The notes below the pieces were generated by a model. It was given only the letters and a program-made list of their open reading frames with translations. It did not search any database and was not told where the DNA came from. The translations under genes were made by a program, and so were the position numbers. Shown here piece by piece: positions 17,529 through 27,541 of a DNA stretch of 64,000 bases (position 1 is the stretch's first letter; each line of letters opens with the position of its first letter). The stretch comes from CBDCUW01 sp965222745 (GTDB taxonomy: Bacteria > Planctomycetota > Planctomycetia > Pirellulales > Pirellulaceae). The stretch lies in assembly GCA_965222745.1 (NCBI GenBank), contig CBDCUW010000003.1:2480001-2544000 (forward strand). Reading direction: 5' to 3'.

Positions 17529-19988
17529 CTAGTGATTGAATACGAACTCTCGACTATTCAAAATCGCCCAAAACACATCCTCCAAACCAGTTTTGGGATT
17601 GGGAGCGGCTCCCACCGTGGTAAGCAGGTCCTTCAGCTCCTGGTCGGTGGGATGCCGTGACAGGCAACGCACGTACAATCGTTCCAGCGCCTGCTGGGGT
17701 GTCGCGTCATCTTTCAACAATTCCTCGATCACTTTGCCTTGGGTAATCTTGCCGCTGGTGGCGCTGCCGTTGAGCAAGTGCAGGGCTTGGGATAACGAAG
17801 GATCGGTCGAAGCCTCGCAGTCACAAACCGTCGCTCGCGGTGCGCGACCGAAGGTATTCAAGAAGTAAGTGCTTGTACGACCATCGGCGATTTGCACCGC
17901 TCGGGCACCCAGCGGAAGCCCGCGGAATTTTTCCTTGGTATTGGTGATTTGGCTGACGCAGTCCAGCAACATTTCAGCGGGAATACGCCGCACCGTCGCG
18001 TAGGCGTAATTGCGAGTATCCGACTTGTTGCTTTCGTTGGGGGTGGCGCTGCGCTGATAAGCCTGGCTGTTGCAAATGTCACGAACCAGTTGGCGGAAAT
18101 CAAACTTGTACTCCGCCAACTTGTCGCCTAGCGTTTGGAACAACTCAGGATTGGTTGCCGGATTGCTGACGCGGATATCGTCGACCGGTTCGACAATCCC
18201 GACTCCCATGAAGTGCGCCCAAACCCGATTGGCGATGCTGGTTGAGAAGTAGGGATTTTCCGGACTGGTCAACCACTCGGCCATCACCACGCGGCGATCC
18301 TTTCCTTTCGTGTCGGGATTTTCGCCACCCAGGAACTTGGGCGCCATGACCTGATTGGTCACTTTGTGCCTGACCTCGCCGCTGCGACGGTCGTAGATGA
18401 TCCTTTCGCGATAGTCTTCGCCATTCTTGGTGCCGGTCTGGCAGAAGAAGGCGGCGAACCCGTAGTAATCGTTCATCGTCCAACGATCCAGCGGATGATT
18501 GTGGCACTGGGCGCACTGGGTGCGAATTCCCATGAACACCTGCGCCGCATTCTCGGCACGCTTCAGGATGTCGCGTTCAATTTGGTAGTAGTTGGTCGCA
18601 GGATTGCTGAACGTTCCGCCGGTCGCACCGAACAGTTCGCGGACCATTTCGTCGATCGGAACATTTTTGGCGAACTTGTCGGTCAGCCACTGGTTGTACA
18701 AAAAGGCCGACTTGTAGCTAACTTGATTCGTGCTCTTGATCATCAGCAGCTGAGCGAACTTCATCGCCCAGATTTCGCTGAACTCCTTCCGCTCCAACAA
18801 CCGATCGATCAACTCGGCCCGTTTGCCGGGCGCGGGATCATTGATGAACTGGGCGTATTCCTCTTCGCTCGGCAATTGGCCGGTGATGTCGATCGTGATG
18901 CGACGCAAGAACTCTTCGTCGGTGCACAGTCCGCTGGGCAGAATTCTCAATTGGTTCAATTTCTTGCCGACCAGCTGATCGATATAGTTGCCGGTGATTT
19001 CCGGCGCCTCGTACTGCAGCTCTTTCGGCAACACCAACACCTGCCGGCCCTCGGTCTTCGTTTCGAACCGCGCCATGATGAATGCTTCACCACGAGCACC
19101 CGCGGTGACGTTGCCATCCTTGTCGATCGCGGCCGACGTTTCGTTGTTGGTCATGAAGGCCGACAAATTGGTGACGTCGCGAGTCGTGCCGTCGGAATAG
19201 TGGGCCACCGAAATGAATCGTTGCTGGCTGCCGGTTCCTTCGATCACCGATTGAGGCGGGTAGATTTCCAGATTGGCGACGTTGGGCGGAGGCGTGGGGT
19301 CGGCTGGTGCGCCTGCTTTGAGCCATTCCAACATCGTCTTGTAGTAAACGCTGTCTTCGCCAAACAGCTTGCCGCCGGTATGAGTGACCTTGCCGGTCGA
19401 CTTGGTCAAAAACAGACTCTCTTCGGGCACGGCCAGGTTGATGCGCCGCATCCCGATTTCGCGAGTGATTCGCTTGTAATCTCCCGGCGGGTCGTAGCCG
19501 AACAGGCTAATCATGAAACCATCTTTGCCACGTGCCGCACCGTGGCAGCTTCCGGTGTTGCAACCGCTGCGAGTCATGATCGGCACGATGTCTTTTTCAA
19601 AGCTGACCGGCAGCTTTTCACCGCTACGAGTGACTTGGATGGGAATGCGGATCTCCGAAGTGCCAAAGTTGCAAACCAACTGCGTTTCGCCGTCGGCGAT
19701 GGGAACCACCCGGTTGCCGTCGATCTTGGCAAACTTCTCATCGGCAAGCGTCCAAGTCGCCTGGTCGGTCACATCGAGCGTGACATCATCGTCACGTCGA
19801 GCCACCGCAATGAAAGACTGGTAGTCGCGTGCCGTATCCAACTGGATGTTGGGCGGATAAACCGACAGCTCAAGCTTCGGTTTTGCTCCCGGTGTGGAGG
19901 AAGATCGAGCCGGCGCGGGCTCGGCTGCCGGTCCCTGGCTGGCTGCCAAAACGATGACAGCGAGAGTGACGGATAGTCGACGCATCAT
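17529..19988 (-). CDS. DUF1549/DUF1553 (PSCyt2/PSD1) surface protein with an Ig-like domain
   Basis: An 819-residue protein when started at the ATG at 19988, which has AAGG nearby and opens a signal peptide (RRLSVTLAVIVLAASQGPAA). An Ig-like (BIG2-type) segment comes first (LELSVYPPNIQLD, VTDQATWTL). A cytochrome-like stretch follows with GCNTGSCHGAARGKDGF, then a second BIG2-like part. DUF1549 (LRILPSGLCTDEEFLRRITI onward, with TQCAQCHNHPLDRWT) and DUF1553 (GGENPDTKGKDRRVVMAEWL, NRVWAHFMGVGIVEPVDDI) close the protein. The family is a planctomycete hallmark, thought to work in extracellular polymer binding or oxidation, but no reaction is proven. Confidence 0.85.
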   Translation of the reverse strand: MMRRLSVTLAVIVLAASQGPAAEPAPARSSSTPGAKPKLELSVYPPNIQLDTARDYQSFIAVARRDDDVTLDVTDQATWTLADEKFAKIDGNRVVPIADGETQLVCNFGTSEIRIPIQVTRSGEKLPVSFEKDIVPIMTRSGCNTGSCHGAARGKDGFMISLFGYDPPGDYKRITREIGMRRINLAVPEESLFLTKSTGKVTHTGGKLFGEDSVYYKTMLEWLKAGAPADPTPPPNVANLEIYPPQSVIEGTGSQQRFISVAHYSDGTTRDVTNLSAFMTNNETSAAIDKDGNVTAGARGEAFIMARFETKTEGRQVLVLPKELQYEAPEITGNYIDQLVGKKLNQLRILPSGLCTDEEFLRRITIDITGQLPSEEEYAQFINDPAPGKRAELIDRLLERKEFSEIWAMKFAQLLMIKSTNQVSYKSAFLYNQWLTDKFAKNVPIDEMVRELFGATGGTFSNPATNYYQIERDILKRAENAAQVFMGIRTQCAQCHNHPLDRWTMNDYYGFAAFFCQTGTKNGEDYRERIIYDRRSGEVRHKVTNQVMAPKFLGGENPDTKGKDRRVVMAEWLTSPENPYFSTSIANRVWAHFMGVGIVEPVDDIRVSNPATNPELFQTLGDKLAEYKFDFRQLVRDICNSQAYQRSATPNESNKSDTRNYAYATVRRIPAEMLLDCVSQITNTKEKFRGLPLGARAVQIADGRTSTYFLNTFGRAPRATVCDCEASTDPSLSQALHLLNGSATSGKITQGKVIEELLKDDATPQQALERLYVRCLSRHPTDQELKDLLTTVGAAPNPKTGLEDVFWAILNSREFVFNH

Positions 19989-20139
19989 GGTGATACCTTC
20001 GGGTCTTTCCTGGTCCTTTGCCAATCCTCTGAATCAAAGATTGGCGGAATACTTCAGTGCACTTGTTTGCGCGGCCGACCGGTCAAACCTTGACGCAAGA
20101 CCGTCGCCGGGCATGGTTGTTCGCTGTTGGTGAAAAACG

Positions 20140-22575
20140 TCATTGGATTTTTTTACGAGCCGCTTCGCGCATTTGGCGAAGCTGCTCCAGTCGGCTGAGC
20201 GGTTTTTTCTTGACGGGCGCCGGCGCTGGTTTGGCAGCCGGCTTGGGAGCGTCTTTTTTCGGTTCGGGTTTCTTGGCGACCGGCGCGGGGATCGGTTTGT
20301 CGATCTGCAGGGTACCCGTCCCTTGCGTTTGTTGGATCGCACCTTTGTCACTGGTGATGGTGGCCCTGGCGACCAACGTCTTGTGCTGCCCGACGCGGGC
20401 TTTCGGATCGATTTTTACCGCGAACGAAATCTGTTCGGTGTCATTTTTGACTTCCATCTTGGTCTTCTCGCAGACCACGCCGGCAGGAATTCCGACCAGT
20501 TCCACCTCGCAAGTACCCTCGAACGGGCGGCCAATTTCGACATCGACCAACACGTCTGCCTGGGCACCAAGTTCGCTGGAGGTTTTGGGGAAACCGAAGG
20601 TGAAGATCTTGTCGGCGATTTCCAGCATCACCGGTTCCGATGCGATTTCGTTGCCGCCAACGTAGGCATAGGCGATCACCGGCCACTTTCCAATCGCGGC
20701 CGAACTGTTGGCGGTGATCGGAATTTTGGCCTCATTCTGGCCCTTGGGAATCTTGATGCTGCCGCTGGAGCCGATTCCGGGCGGGTTGTACAGCAAGCGA
20801 ACCGAGATGTCGGCGTCGTAACCGTCGCGATTCGCTTTCACGACCAAGTGCGACGCGCCGTTGCGAACGATGGGAACTTGCGGCTGAACCACTTCGATGG
20901 TGACCGGCAATTTGTTGATGACAGAAACGGCACCGTGATCGGCGTTGTAATCGTAGACGACCGAATTGTTTCGCCCGATCAACAATTGATGTCGCTGAGT
21001 GAAACGGCTGGGCACGTTGGGGTTGTCGACCACTTTGCCGACAAAGTTGACCAGGCGGCCGTCCAACTTGGCATCGGCAGTTGCCGACATCAGCAGCGGA
21101 ACGGTCGTGCGATTGGCCGGCATCTGAATCGGAGTCACCGTGACACCTTCGGGAAGGTTCAGAGCGCTGATGTCAATGGCTCCACCAAACCGACTTCGCG
21201 AAGCATTGATCATCACAGCGGCGCGGTTGCCCTGCGGCACGTTGATCTGAGTTGCTTCGTAACGACGGCGATCGGGAAGCGAAAGAGTCAACTGCGGTTC
21301 GGAGATTTTCACTTCCAAGCGATACGCGTAGGCGGGACCGCCGCTGCGAAGATGATCGTTGATCGCAACGTGATACTTTCCGTCCGCGGGGATCTTGTAT
21401 TCCAAAAAGCTGTCCGGCCCGCCCGAATCGTCGTTGCCTCCGACGCGGCCTCCCTTTTCGTTGTAGACATTCATCACGCTGTCCAAAGCCGAACGCAGAA
21501 TTTTTCGACCGTAGACGCGAAGTTTGACCGTCTGCCCCTTCTTGGCATCAAAGCTGAAGAAGTCGATATCGCCCGGTTCGCCGATGATCCCGCAAAACGC
21601 GCCGGGAAGAGGACCGTGTGTTGATTCTTTGAAGGAGTTATTGGGCTCCGCTTCGATCACGTTCTGCATCGGCTGCACGCGAATGAAGTTCGGCGACGGG
21701 CTGACGCCGGCGTCGTTGGAAACCACCAACGGGTAAGCCTCGGAAGGCTCGCTGGGCAGCTGAACCTTTTCGATCCAGGCATCGCCGCTGTCGGTGATGA
21801 ACGTCATGTCAACCAGGTCACCGGGAGCTCCGCCTGCCGGAACAACAGCAACCGGCCGTGGGTACGACCCGACATGCAGCCGATAACGATCGTTGTTGCC
21901 GCCGAACGAGCTGTCGCGAACGACCACCAGGTAGGTGCCATCTTCGGGCGCTTTGATCGAGCAAACGCAGTCTTGTTGAAGCAGCGGTGCATCGTCGCTG
22001 GTCGCCAGCTCGAATCGTTCGGAATTCAAGATCGCGATGTAGGGGTCAAAGAAAGGATTGCTTCGCCCCTTCTTGATTCGCACACCCTCCAATTCCGCGG
22101 TCAGCGGTTGTCCCTGTTTCAACGTGACTGCGTAGTAGTCTTCGTCCTCGCGAGCGACCGCACCCTCGATCGTCACGTTGTTGTCAATCTCCTGCGGTGT
22201 GCCGAATTCACTGTTCGGTTCCTTCTCATCGACCTGCGGCAAAACACCGACGGCGAACATCACCACGTTGCTCAATCCGGTCTCGGTCACCAGTCGCAAC
22301 GGATAGAGTCCCGGCCGAGTATCGGCGGGAACTTCCAACTCCAGTTCGACCTTGCGATCATCGACCGGTTTGATCGATTTGACGATCGCGCCGCCGCGGT
22401 CCATCAACACTTGGCGGGCATCCTTGATACGGGTGCCGCCCAACACGACCGTTGCAGTCGTACCACGCTGCAAACCGCGAGGGATCGTTCCAGTGATTTC
22501 GGGCCGATAAGCAAAAGCGTTGGAGGCGAATGCCAGAAGACCCAAGCAGGTGACAGAAAGAATGACGCGATGCAT
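20140..22575 (-). CDS. Secreted protein with pre-peptidase C-terminal (PPC) domains and a Pro/Lys-rich tail
   Basis: An 811-residue protein with a signal peptide (VILSVTCLGLLAFASNAFA). It begins with an IPT/TIG-like segment (PRGLQRGTTATVVLGGTRIK). Two PPC-type beta-sandwich domains follow, each introduced by EPN (EKEPNSEFGTPQEIDNN and EAEPNNSFKEST) and carrying the DxDxY/F signature (EDEDYYAVTLKQGQ; GDIDFFSFDAKKGQTV). Further Ig-like regions fill the middle. The C-terminal 50 residues are a basic, proline- and alanine-rich tail (KKPEPKKDAPKPAAKPAPAP) ending in a charged helix. It probably binds carbohydrate or protein outside the cell with its DUF1501 and DUF1549 partners. Confidence 0.8.
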   Translation of the reverse strand: MHRVILSVTCLGLLAFASNAFAYRPEITGTIPRGLQRGTTATVVLGGTRIKDARQVLMDRGGAIVKSIKPVDDRKVELELEVPADTRPGLYPLRLVTETGLSNVVMFAVGVLPQVDEKEPNSEFGTPQEIDNNVTIEGAVAREDEDYYAVTLKQGQPLTAELEGVRIKKGRSNPFFDPYIAILNSERFELATSDDAPLLQQDCVCSIKAPEDGTYLVVVRDSSFGGNNDRYRLHVGSYPRPVAVVPAGGAPGDLVDMTFITDSGDAWIEKVQLPSEPSEAYPLVVSNDAGVSPSPNFIRVQPMQNVIEAEPNNSFKESTHGPLPGAFCGIIGEPGDIDFFSFDAKKGQTVKLRVYGRKILRSALDSVMNVYNEKGGRVGGNDDSGGPDSFLEYKIPADGKYHVAINDHLRSGGPAYAYRLEVKISEPQLTLSLPDRRRYEATQINVPQGNRAAVMINASRSRFGGAIDISALNLPEGVTVTPIQMPANRTTVPLLMSATADAKLDGRLVNFVGKVVDNPNVPSRFTQRHQLLIGRNNSVVYDYNADHGAVSVINKLPVTIEVVQPQVPIVRNGASHLVVKANRDGYDADISVRLLYNPPGIGSSGSIKIPKGQNEAKIPITANSSAAIGKWPVIAYAYVGGNEIASEPVMLEIADKIFTFGFPKTSSELGAQADVLVDVEIGRPFEGTCEVELVGIPAGVVCEKTKMEVKNDTEQISFAVKIDPKARVGQHKTLVARATITSDKGAIQQTQGTGTLQIDKPIPAPVAKKPEPKKDAPKPAAKPAPAPVKKKPLSRLEQLRQMREAARKKIQ

Positions 22576-22623
22576 GAGAGTCGCAAACTTTCGAGTGGAG
22601 GCGAATTCGTTCTCTGGTTCGCG

Positions 22624-22683
22624 GGCCGACCTGAAACAGGTCGGCCTGGGATGCGCTTGCCGACTTGGGACAAGTCGGCCTAC
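22624..22683. repeat. Pair of A-type palindromes between the DUF1501 and PPC genes
   Basis: Two hairpins: one at 22624-22646 with stem GGCCGACCTG around a short AAA loop, and one at 22659-22680 with stem GCCGACTTG around a GGA loop, followed by TAC. They are members of the dispersed A-type family found at several other gene junctions in the window. Confidence 0.8.
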
Positions 22684-22691
22684 TTTGGTCG

Positions 22692-23996
22692 CTAGGCGAT
22701 GATGTCGGTGATCACCTTGCCACCGTCGACGATCTCGATGGGACGGTCACCGGGTGCCATCAGTTCCTTGTCGGCGACGATTCCCAATTGGTGATACATC
22801 GTCGTCGCCAAGTCACCGGGGCTGACGGGATCAAATTCCGGTTCCGACGCGGTCGCGTTGGAGGTGCCGTAAATCGTTCCGCCTTTGATTCCGCCGCCGG
22901 CCAGCATCACGCTGAAGACCTTCGGGTAATGGTCGCGTCCGGCGTCTTTGTTGATCTTTGGCGTCCGACCGAACTCGCTGCTGACCATCACCAGAGTGGT
23001 TTCCAGCAGACCGCGTTGGTCCAAATCGGTGATCAGCTTGGACAGCGCTTGATCCAAAGGTGGCATCGTACGGTTCATCGCGGCGGTGATGCCGTTGTGC
23101 ATGTCCCAACCGCCATAAGTCAGCGTGACCAGGCGACAACCCGCTTCGACCAACCGGCGAGCCATCAACAATCGTTGGCCCGCCTGGTTTTTGCCGTAGG
23201 CTTCTTTCATCTTGTCGTCTTCCTTGCTGAGATCGAAGGCGGTCTTCGCCTCTTCGCTGCCCAGCAAGTTGTAGGCACGCTCGTAGAACGTATCCATCGC
23301 TGCGACACCGTCCGAATTGGTCGTCGCGCCGAACTTTTTGTTCACCGCGGCCAGCGCCGATTGACGACGGGCAAAACGTTCTTGATCGACGCCGCTGTAC
23401 AGATCCAAGTCGCGGACTTTGAAACTGCCGCTGGCCGGATCGCTACCCAACGAGAACGGACCGTAGGACGAACTCAGGTAACCCGTGCCGGCGAATTCGT
23501 TTGGCTGGTTGGGGATGCAGACGTACGGAGGCATGTTGTCTCGCGGACCGTACTCGTGGCTGACCACCGCGCCGAAGCTGGGGTATTTCAGTGCCGGGCT
23601 GGGTTTGTACCCGGTGAACATATTGTGAGTTCCCCGCTCGTGAGCCGCTTCGCCGTGGGTCATCGAGCGAATGACGCACAATTTGTCGGCGACCTTGGCC
23701 AATTTCGGAATCGACTCACAAAAGATCTCGCCGGTATTCGTTTTCACCGGCTTCATTTCCCCGCGATACTCCAGCGGGCTGTAAGGCTTGGGGTCCCAGC
23801 TTTCCTGATGGGCCATGCCACCGGGAAGGTAGATATGGATGACGCTTTTCGCCTTCGCCTCAATGAAGTCGTAGTGCTTTTGGTCAGCGGCTGCTTGCTC
23901 CATCCACATCAGCTGTGGCAACGAAAGTCCGAGTCCGCCAAAGGTTCCGGCAGCAAGAAAGCCTCGTCGGCCGATAGAGTTTCCTTGACAACGCAT
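22692..23996 (-). CDS. Tat-exported DUF1501 protein
   Basis: A 434-residue protein of the DUF1501 family (alkaline-phosphatase superfamily fold). The N-terminus has a Tat signal, GRRGFLAAGTFGGLGLSLPQ. Characteristic segments are VIHIYLPGGMAHQESWDPKP, the HGEAAHERGTHNMFTGYKP motif, LVTLTYGGWDMHNG, VMVSSEFGRTP and GGGIKGGTIYG. The family nearly always occurs beside DUF1549/DUF1553 genes in planctomycetes, as here. It is the first gene of the minus-strand cluster running to 12,460, so its upstream region probably holds the cluster promoter. The catalytic role, if any, is unknown. Confidence 0.9.
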   Translation of the reverse strand: MRCQGNSIGRRGFLAAGTFGGLGLSLPQLMWMEQAAADQKHYDFIEAKAKSVIHIYLPGGMAHQESWDPKPYSPLEYRGEMKPVKTNTGEIFCESIPKLAKVADKLCVIRSMTHGEAAHERGTHNMFTGYKPSPALKYPSFGAVVSHEYGPRDNMPPYVCIPNQPNEFAGTGYLSSSYGPFSLGSDPASGSFKVRDLDLYSGVDQERFARRQSALAAVNKKFGATTNSDGVAAMDTFYERAYNLLGSEEAKTAFDLSKEDDKMKEAYGKNQAGQRLLMARRLVEAGCRLVTLTYGGWDMHNGITAAMNRTMPPLDQALSKLITDLDQRGLLETTLVMVSSEFGRTPKINKDAGRDHYPKVFSVMLAGGGIKGGTIYGTSNATASEPEFDPVSPGDLATTMYHQLGIVADKELMAPGDRPIEIVDGGKVITDIIA

Positions 23997-24652
23997 GCCT
24001 GTAAATCTCCCGTGATTGTTATCGTCTAACGTGAGCGATGGATCGAAAGTCAGCCCGCAGACAGTGTGAGCGACTTGACGTTTTGTTGGATACGAGCTGT
24101 TGAAATTGGCTTTTCAAACGAGTCTCGATATGGAGGAAGTTGCGATCGTCACGCAAACCTTGGGTGACGACTATCAGCAACGTTGTTTCTTGGGGCGGGC
24201 CCAACTCAAAGTTCCGTAGCGAATTTGCCGTGGTGATGAATTGGGTGTCAGGGGGTGGGAATGATCGAACTAAAAGGTACGAGTGTAATCGGAATAATTG
24301 CTGCAAGCACCCTAGCTCGCCGCGTAGGTTACCCGCCGCCCGGATCGAGGTCAAATCGAAAGGGCTGGGCAAACCATGACGGTCAGAGACGTATGATCGG
24401 CCGGGCACAGTCCCTTAGTGAACGCAAAAGTCGATTTGTCGTACTCAAAGTGATCTGATCGGGAGGGGGAGATGTGATGTAAGTCGTTTATGACAAATGA
24501 GTTAGGGATATCTGGCTGGCTTTTTCCGCTGTAGGCCGGCTTGTCCCAAGTCGGCGAGTACAGGATCGCCGACTTGGGGACAAGTCGGCCTACGATGAAC
24601 TCACCCGATTGGCCCATCGGATCTGCGATGCGATTTCGGAGAAATCGCCGAC
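23997..24652. other. Intergenic region upstream of the DUF1501 cluster
   Basis: About 655 bp with no supported gene. It should carry the promoter of the DUF1501 cluster at its left end and the 3' end of the histidine-kinase transcript at its right end. Short frames here have no recognisable protein features. Palindromes of the A and B types occupy 24,531-24,648. Confidence 0.45.
24531..24648. repeat. Inverted pair of A palindromes plus a B palindrome
   Basis: The A module (24535-24555) and its reverse-oriented copy (24568-24589) together form one larger inverted repeat, bounded by GTAGGCC and GGCCTAC (24531-24593). A B-type palindrome follows at 24630-24648 (stem GCGATTTC, loop GGA), starting four bases beyond the histidine-kinase stop codon when read on the minus strand. 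Confidence 0.8.
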
Positions 24653-27508
24653 TTACTCGGAGGTGATTTCTAGGAAATTGTTGATGGCCCTGAGCATCGA
24701 TTTGACTTCTTCTTCTAGCTCCTGCATCAGCAACGCGGCCGCTTGGAGGTCGCCTGCTTTTCCCTCGGCCTCGACCTGCGACGCTACCTGCCGAACCCGC
24801 TCGGCGAAAAACAGGTTTGCTGATCCCTTCAACGTATGGGCGGTCCGCTGCACGACCGAGGGGTCACCGTCGGGAATGGACTCGCGTAGTGTTTCCATCA
24901 AGTCGGCACACTCGGCGACAAAAACGTCCGCCAACCTTCTTACGCCCCGCAGTCCACCGGGAACTCGGCTGGCCGCGGCCCGCAAATCGATACTGGCGCC
25001 TTGCCCGATTGCTCGTTCTTCTTTGCTGTCCAAAACGATTTCGGTCGATGCAGCCGCGGCGGTTTTCGGATTCAGGGTCAACGAAGTTGCTGTTTCGCGT
25101 GAGTCGATCGAATCCAGAACCGAGCGATCGGGGGCGTATCGAGCCAACATCTCTTGCAGTTGGCGAGGGTGAATTGGTTTGGCCAAGTAGTCGTCCATTC
25201 CAGCTTGCCGGCAGGCTTCCGCATCTTCCTTCATCGCGGCGGCGGTGACCGCAATGATCGGAATGTGCCGGCCCGTGGGCGCTTCATGAGCCCGGATCGC
25301 CTCGGTCGCGGCGATGCCGTCCATCACCGGCATGTGCATGTCCATCAAAATCAAATCGAACGGCTCGCTTTGCCATCGCGCCACCGCTTCGCGTCCGTCG
25401 CTGACCACCACCGCGCGATGCCCGCCGGCTTGCAGCATCCCCACCGCCACGTGCTGATTGGCGATCCCGTCCTCGGCCACCAGCACGCGCAGCGGCGGGC
25501 AGGGTGGCAACTCATCGGCCTGCCGCACTTCCTGGGCCGGTTTCCTTTGCATCACATGCAGGATCGTGTCCAGCAACTCTGACTGCACAACCGGTTTGGT
25601 CAGGTAACGAGACACCTGGACCTCACGACAGCGCTGGGTGTTATCGGCTTGGGTTGCCGAGGAAAGAATGATCAGCTTCAGTTGTTCAACGGAAAACTCT
25701 TCGCGAATTCGCCTGGCCAGTTCGAAGCCGTCCATGCCGGGCATCATGCAATCCAACACAGCCAAGCGAAACGGCTGGCCTTGATCGGCTGCCCGGTGAA
25801 TCTCCTCCATCGCCGCCGCGCCCCGATCGGCCAGGATTGGCTGGAACCGCCAGGTCGTGAAGATTTCTTTCAAAATCCGTAGGTTGGTCGGATTGTCGTC
25901 GACGACCAACACCGGCAGGTTCTCCAACGTGGCAAGTTCCTTGGCCACGTCGACGTGCTGTTCGGCTGACGGCAAAAAGTGCGCGGTGAAGAAAAAGTTG
26001 GCTCCGTAGCCGGACTGGCTTTCCAGCATCAACTTGCCGTCCATCAACTCGATCAACTGTTTGGAGATCGCCAGACCGAGGCCGGTTCCGCCGAACCGCC
26101 GCGTCGTCGACGCATCGGCTTGGGTGAACGGATCGAGCACGGCGGCATGCAGGTCGGCTGGAATTCCGATTCCGGTATCGCGGACGCTGAATTGCAACGG
26201 CTGTCGCTGGGGATCGACGTGATCCGACCTTTCGCCGTGACACACCTCCACCAACACCTCCCCCTCGTCGGTAAACTTGATCGCATTGCCGATCAGATTG
26301 ACCATGATCTGTCGCAGCCGGCTGGGGTCGCCCAACCAGCGATCGGGCACGTCGGGGTCGACTCGGCAGGCAAGTTCGAGACCTTTTTCGGCAGCCCGTA
26401 CCGCCAACGTCTGTCCCGTCTTTTCGATCAGATCGCGGAGCGAAAAGGGAATCGATTCCAGCTGCAGTTTTCTCGATTCGATCTTGGAGAAGTCGAGAAT
26501 GTCGTTCAACAGGTGCAGCAACGAATCGGCCGAGTCTCGAACAAGATTGATGTAATCGTGCTGTTCGTTGTTCAGTTCCGTCTGGGCGAGCAGTTCGGAC
26601 ATTCCGATGATGGCGTTCATCGGAGTGCGGATTTCGTGGCTCATGTTCGCCAGGAAATCGCTTTTCGCTTTGTTGGCCGAATTCGCTTGATCACGCGCCT
26701 CGCGCAAATCGTCCTGGTATCGCTTCAGTTCGGTGATGTCTCGCGAGATCCCGTAGGTCCCGATCACCTGGTCACCATCGTCAAGAAACGGCATCTTGGT
26801 CGAGATGCACCAGCTGTCGGGACGATCGGCCCAGGTTTCACGTTCGACCAGATCGACCACCGGCTGGCGCGATTCCATGATTCGCAGTTCGTCGGCACGA
26901 GCCGCCTGGGCATGTTCGTCAGTAAAAATGTCGGCGTCGGTTTGTCCGATTGCCGCATCGGCGCTTTCCAGTCCGAACTTCTTGGCCATCGCTTCGCTGA
27001 TGCGGACAAAGCGGCTTTCGGTGTCCTTGAAATAAATGCAGTCAGGAATGTTTCCCATCAGCGTATCAAGCAACCTTCGTTCGTTGCTCAACTCACGCTC
27101 GGCCAACACACGATCGGTCACGTCCCAGAACAGCAATTGGATGCCGACGATTCGATCCTTGCTGTCAAAAATCGGGCTCTTGATTCGTTCGATCCATCGC
27201 CGGTTTCCTTGCTTGTCGACCGTTTCCTCGACACCGTGAGATGCTTTTCCCGATTCAATCACTCGGCGATCATCTTCGCTGTACTGCTGCGCGATCTCGG
27301 CGGGAAAAAGGTCCTCGTCACGTTTTCCCAGCACCTCTTCTTCGGTGGTGTGACGAGTTTCCAGATAGGTTTGGTTGGCGAACAGTCGGCGACCGTCCAA
27401 CCCCTTGATCAGCAGGCTAACCGGCAAGGTATTGACGAGCGAACGGTAAGCGTCACGGGAGTGATCAAAAACCGCTTCGTCGGAACTAGAAGTTTCGCAG
27501 TTGCCCAT
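24653..27508 (-). CDS. Hybrid histidine kinase (PAS-PAS-HisKA-HATPase-REC-REC-Hpt)
   Basis: A 951-residue BarA-like phosphorelay protein without membrane segments. Two PAS domains lie at about residues 17-135 and 145-265. HisKA has the phospho-accepting histidine in SHEIRTPMN (H291). HATPase_c follows to about residue 520 (NLIGNAIKFTDEGEV, DTGIGIP, GGTGLGLAIS). Two receiver domains come next (VLVVDDNPTNLR with LDCMMPGMDG; VLVAEDGIANQHV with LILMDMHMPVMDG). An Hpt domain closes the protein (TAHTLKGSANLFFAERV). All phosphotransfer residues are present. As a cytosolic sensor it probably reads an internal signal through PAS. It is coexpressed with the response regulator 33 bp upstream, a likely partner. 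Confidence 0.9.
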   Translation of the reverse strand: MGNCETSSSDEAVFDHSRDAYRSLVNTLPVSLLIKGLDGRRLFANQTYLETRHTTEEEVLGKRDEDLFPAEIAQQYSEDDRRVIESGKASHGVEETVDKQGNRRWIERIKSPIFDSKDRIVGIQLLFWDVTDRVLAERELSNERRLLDTLMGNIPDCIYFKDTESRFVRISEAMAKKFGLESADAAIGQTDADIFTDEHAQAARADELRIMESRQPVVDLVERETWADRPDSWCISTKMPFLDDGDQVIGTYGISRDITELKRYQDDLREARDQANSANKAKSDFLANMSHEIRTPMNAIIGMSELLAQTELNNEQHDYINLVRDSADSLLHLLNDILDFSKIESRKLQLESIPFSLRDLIEKTGQTLAVRAAEKGLELACRVDPDVPDRWLGDPSRLRQIMVNLIGNAIKFTDEGEVLVEVCHGERSDHVDPQRQPLQFSVRDTGIGIPADLHAAVLDPFTQADASTTRRFGGTGLGLAISKQLIELMDGKLMLESQSGYGANFFFTAHFLPSAEQHVDVAKELATLENLPVLVVDDNPTNLRILKEIFTTWRFQPILADRGAAAMEEIHRAADQGQPFRLAVLDCMMPGMDGFELARRIREEFSVEQLKLIILSSATQADNTQRCREVQVSRYLTKPVVQSELLDTILHVMQRKPAQEVRQADELPPCPPLRVLVAEDGIANQHVAVGMLQAGGHRAVVVSDGREAVARWQSEPFDLILMDMHMPVMDGIAATEAIRAHEAPTGRHIPIIAVTAAAMKEDAEACRQAGMDDYLAKPIHPRQLQEMLARYAPDRSVLDSIDSRETATSLTLNPKTAAAASTEIVLDSKEERAIGQGASIDLRAAASRVPGGLRGVRRLADVFVAECADLMETLRESIPDGDPSVVQRTAHTLKGSANLFFAERVRQVASQVEAEGKAGDLQAAALLMQELEEEVKSMLRAINNFLEITSE

Positions 27509-27541
27509 TTCGGGACCAAACCCATTCGCTGGCGCACCGTG

